In this document: piece after piece, positions 61,711 to 64,000 of the stretch | Layout of the letters: the number at the start of each line of letters is the position of its first letter | Position numbering within the stretch: the stretch's first letter is position 1 | DNA from: Nitrospiria bacterium | GTDB taxonomy: Bacteria > Nitrospirota > UBA9217 | Direction: 5' to 3' | Length of the DNA stretch: 64,000 bases | Assembly (NCBI GenBank): GCA_919902495.1 | Contig: CAKKRC010000028.1 | Coordinates: 23,261-87,260 of the forward strand | Notes under the pieces: generated by a model | Told to the model about the DNA's origin: nothing | Seen by the model: the letters and a program-made list of their open reading frames with translations, nothing else | Databases searched by the model: none | Program-made: the position numbers and the translations under genes

Positions 61711-62763
61711 ATGGACCTGTTCTGGAAAAAGAAGACCCTAACGGGCATGTCCCGCACCTGCGGCTGAGCGGCGAAGATCGGTCCGGCGGACCTGTCGGAC
61801 GTGCTCTCTTCGATCTGCCCCGTTCATGACCCGAACCTGCTGGTAGGGTTCGAAACGAGCGATGACGCGGCGGTCTATCGCGTTTCGCCTGACGTGGCGA
61901 TCATCAGTACCGTTGACTTCATCACGCCGCCGGTGGACGATCCGGTCTGGTTCGGCAGGATCGCGGCCGCGAACGCCCTGTCGGACGTGTACGCCATGGG
62001 GGGGAAGCCGCTGGTGGCCCTCAACCTGGTCATGTACCCCTCGAAAGAGCTCGATATGGGGATCCTGAAGGGGATCCTGACCGGCGGTTTTGAAAAGGTG
62101 CAGGAGGCGGGGGCCGCGCTGGCAGGCGGGCATTCGGTGGATGACCTGGAGCCGAAGTACGGTCTTGCCGTGACCGGCAGCGTCCACCCCGATAAGGTGC
62201 TCACCAACGCCAACGCAAAGCCCGGCGACGCCCTGGTGCTGACCAAGCCGCTCGGCACCGGTGTTCTGTTCAACGCCTGCCGTTCGAAGAAACTCCCGTT
62301 CCGGGATCTGGAAACGATCCTTCCCAAGATCGCCATGCTGAACAAGGCCGCCATGGAGGTCGCCCTCGCCTATGATGTTCATTCCTGCACGGACATCACC
62401 GGATTCGGCATCATGGGCCATGCCCTTGAGATGGCAAAGGGGAGTAAGGTCAGGATAGCGCTGTCCTACGACCGGCTGCCATTCCATCCCCACGCCCAGG
62501 AAATGTACCGCAAGGGCGAGACGACGGGGAGCAATAAGGCGAACCGGGCGATCATTGAAGGTTATTGGGAGAAGAAGCGGCAGCTAAGCGGCGACGAGGA
62601 AGAGCTGTTGTTCGACCCGCAGACCTCGGGCGGGCTCCTGCTCTCTCTCCCTGCTTTGCAGGCCGAGGAACTGGTGAAGAAACTCAAGCTTGCCGGTGTG
62701 GAAGATGCTTGTATTGTCGGTGAGGTGTATGCCGGAGAAAAACCTGCTGTGGTGATCCGCTAA
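61711..62763 (+). CDS. selD: Selenophosphate synthetase, selenoprotein (UGA/Sec at codon 19)
   Basis: 350 residues from ATG 61711 with AAGGAAGG upstream. The frame contains TGA at 61765-61767 in TCG-U-AAKIGP, where SelD proteins have a Cys or Sec three residues before the ATP-binding Lys, so this TGA is read as Sec (catalytic position). Downstream: 'DDAAVYRVSPDVAIISTVDFITP', 'AAANALSDVYAMGG', 'GGHSVDDLEPKYGLAVTG', 'HSCTDITGFGIMGHALEMA', and FDPQTSGGLL. It makes selenophosphate for Sec-tRNA. It also shows the organism decodes UGA as Sec, assuming selA/B/C elsewhere. Conventional ORF callers would start it late, after the UGA. Confidence 0.95.
61780..61792 (+). promoter_or_regulatory. Putative SECIS hairpin of selD
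   Basis: GGTCC-GGC-GGACC. The stem starts 13 nt after the UGA; the loop starts 18 nt after it with GG, the same distance as at 14277-14293. Confidence 0.6.
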
Positions 62764-62807
62764 GGCCGTTTCCTCGCTGTCGTTCTCTACCGTCCGGACC
62801 TGGTCCG

Positions 62808-63404
62808 CTATCCCTCGATCAACTTGAACAGCCCGCTCCGGATCATCTTGACGGCAATGGCCGCGAGGAGCAGCGCTGCGACCTTGGCAAAAGCGCGTGA
62901 ACCGCTTATGCCGATGAACTTTATGATGCGGTCCGCCTGGGCGAAGATGAGCCAGGCGAGCAGGATGTTCACGATGAGCGAGAGAATGACCGGCGCGTAC
63001 CCGTAGCTCCCCACGAGCACCAGCGTGGTCGTGAGCGTGGCGGGGCCTGCGATGAGCGGTGTTCCGAAGGGCACGACGCCGAAGGTGGGGGAGACAGCCG
63101 TTTTCTTTTCGCCCGCCCGCACGATGTCCAGAATGGCGATGATGAGCAGGACGGTCCCGCCGGCGATCATAAAGTCCTCCACCATGATGCCCAACGCACG
63201 AAAGACTGCACGGCCCAGGAAGACGAAGCCGATGGTGATCAGGAACGCCGTCAGGATGGACTGCCGCACGATGGTCCGGCGTTCATGCTTTTTCATCCCT
63301 TCGGTCATGGCCATGAAGAGCGGCAGGGTCGCCGGCGCATCAATGGCGACCATGAGGGGAATGAGGCTCAGCAGGACATCATTGAGAAGGTCCATGATAT
63401 TCAT
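62808..63404 (-). CDS. MarC-family membrane protein
   Basis: 198 residues from ATG 63404 (MNIMDLLNDVLLSLIPLMV); a longer frame lacks an RBS. Six hydrophobic helices. 'AIDAPATLPLFMAMTEGM' and 'FGTPLIAGPATLTTTLVL' are MarC signatures (P-G-P, N/D-P). Despite the name, MarC proteins are not shown to give multidrug resistance; function unknown. It is convergent with selD. Confidence 0.86.
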   Translation of the reverse strand: MNIMDLLNDVLLSLIPLMVAIDAPATLPLFMAMTEGMKKHERRTIVRQSILTAFLITIGFVFLGRAVFRALGIMVEDFMIAGGTVLLIIAILDIVRAGEKKTAVSPTFGVVPFGTPLIAGPATLTTTLVLVGSYGYAPVILSLIVNILLAWLIFAQADRIIKFIGISGSRAFAKVAALLLAAIAVKMIRSGLFKLIEG

Positions 63405-63598
63405 AGTGTCGAAGCTCTCTGCAGCGATCTTCGGGGTTAGCACTCGCTCCTGGATCCAACAGGGATGACGACTTCAGTATAGCTGAACCGGCCGCTTGTG
63501 TCCAGAAACACTCCAGTAGAAGGGCGCGGGCAGAATGGGGCTATCCTGGTCACGATCAACGATCGTCGCGTGACGGTCGTGCCCAAGATCTCAAGGAC

Positions 63599-63631
63599 AA
63601 AAAAGGCCTGCCGTTATGGCAAGCCTTTTTT
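63599..63631 (-). terminator. Rho-independent terminator (probably bidirectional)
   Basis: AAAAAAGGC-c-TGCC ... GGCA-a-GCCTTTTTT around GTTAT. It lies just downstream of the minus-strand gene at 63658. Confidence 0.8.
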
Positions 63632-63657
63632 GCGTCATGCGTTGCTCAACGCGATCG

Positions 63658-63990
63658 TCATTTTTCCGAGGTGATCACCTTCAGGATAGCCTGCTTGCTG
63701 ATGTAGCAGACCTTGCCGTAGGCCCGCGTGAAGAGGAACCGGCCGGAGAGGTTCAGGCAATCGGACAGCCGTTTCCGCTGGTCGGGAACGTCGGCGAGGA
63801 GATCGCCGCTCACCTGCGTCCCGTCGCGGAAGATCACGGTAACGAGCTCGACGTGCATGATGCCGAAGGTCTCCTCGTCCTCGGGATAGTGGACCTCGAC
63901 CATCCGGATGGCGCTCTTGCTGATGAACTCCGGCGTGCCGCCGCTGGACAGGGGAAAGAAGTCCTTCTGGTTCTCCAGGAAGGCGGCCAT
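63658..63990 (-). CDS. Conserved protein (DUF6812-like), possibly extending beyond the window
   Basis: 110 residues from ATG 63990; the frame stays open to the edge and no RBS is seen, so the true start may lie outside. The pattern 'VELVTVIFRDGTQVSGDLL ... RLSDCLNLSGRFLFTRAYG' suggests a small beta-barrel of the DUF6812 type, often found in signalling-related loci. Function unknown. Confidence 0.6.
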   Translation of the reverse strand: MAAFLENQKDFFPLSSGGTPEFISKSAIRMVEVHYPEDEETFGIMHVELVTVIFRDGTQVSGDLLADVPDQRKRLSDCLNLSGRFLFTRAYGKVCYISKQAILKVITSEK

Positions 63991-64000
63991 CTTCTGGTGG

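Overview
The window is about 60% GC chromosomal DNA from a Gram-negative, facultatively anaerobic bacterium. It holds a periplasmic nitrate reductase cluster of the NapGH type, a caa3-type terminal oxidase, multihaem cytochromes, GH57 and pyruvate phosphate dikinase, fatty-acid beta-oxidation genes, frequent TTG/GTG starts and a selenocysteine-containing SelD. This mix fits Nitrospirota or the former Deltaproteobacteria (Desulfobacterota/Desulfuromonadia). There is no rRNA or ribosomal protein here to settle the phylum, so this is inference.

Layout. 1-2.1 kb: partial patatin lipase, a triheme cytochrome and a small MshEN-like protein. 2.4-10.1 kb: napA-G-H-B-D followed by an FmdE-like protein, a ModE-type regulator and a MoeA-like protein, i.e. 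nitrate respiration plus molybdenum handling. 10.4-14.2 kb: three lower-GC tandem paralogues of secreted fibronectin-III proteins, the last with a YARHG domain. 14.2-15.7 kb (minus): a translationally coupled operon of a Cys-rich protein, an O-methyltransferase-like protein and a 46-codon Cys-rich ORF with an in-frame UGA. 15.9-22.4 kb (minus): sco, coxA, coxC, a zinc-ribbon protein, coxD, coxB and ctaB, with a GxxExxY gene in inverted repeats wedged between sco and coxA. 22.5-32 kb: a B12/radical SAM enzyme, a type III PKS, a DUF5714-like protein, an EamA transporter, a UDG-family protein, bacteriohemerythrin, a HAMP-only sensor, an Ap4A phosphorylase-like protein, a small ferredoxin and an ADP-ribosylglycohydrolase. 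32-39 kb (minus): fadJ, fadI, fadD and a DEAD-box helicase. 39.5-41.5 kb: an MNT/HEPN pair, two 19-residue Lys-rich micro-ORFs and ftsB. 41.6-47.5 kb: a GH57 enzyme, a large lipoprotein between copies of the GH57 3' end, and two small conserved proteins. 47.7-53.6 kb: glyQ, glyS and ppdK. 53.7-64 kb: a membrane protein, mazEF, galT, an AbrB/Doc pair, ribD, a HAD phosphatase, selD, marC and a partial gene.

Two themes run through the window. First, selenium. SelD carries Sec at its catalytic position. A second UGA ORF (14235-14375) has a GG-loop hairpin at exactly the same distance from its UGA as in selD, and it starts on the stop codon of a methyltransferase gene. I regard it as the best candidate for something undescribed. 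Second, short imperfect inverted-repeat elements built from units such as CACCGAG, CACAGAG or ACACGG occupy many intergenic spaces, and two repeats lie in frame inside the MoeA-like gene. One element encloses a GxxExxY (PD-(D/E)XK-like) gene, suggesting an autonomous/non-autonomous relationship.

All functions come from reading motifs in the translated sequence. No database search was run. Promoters, operators and SECIS elements are visual matches.
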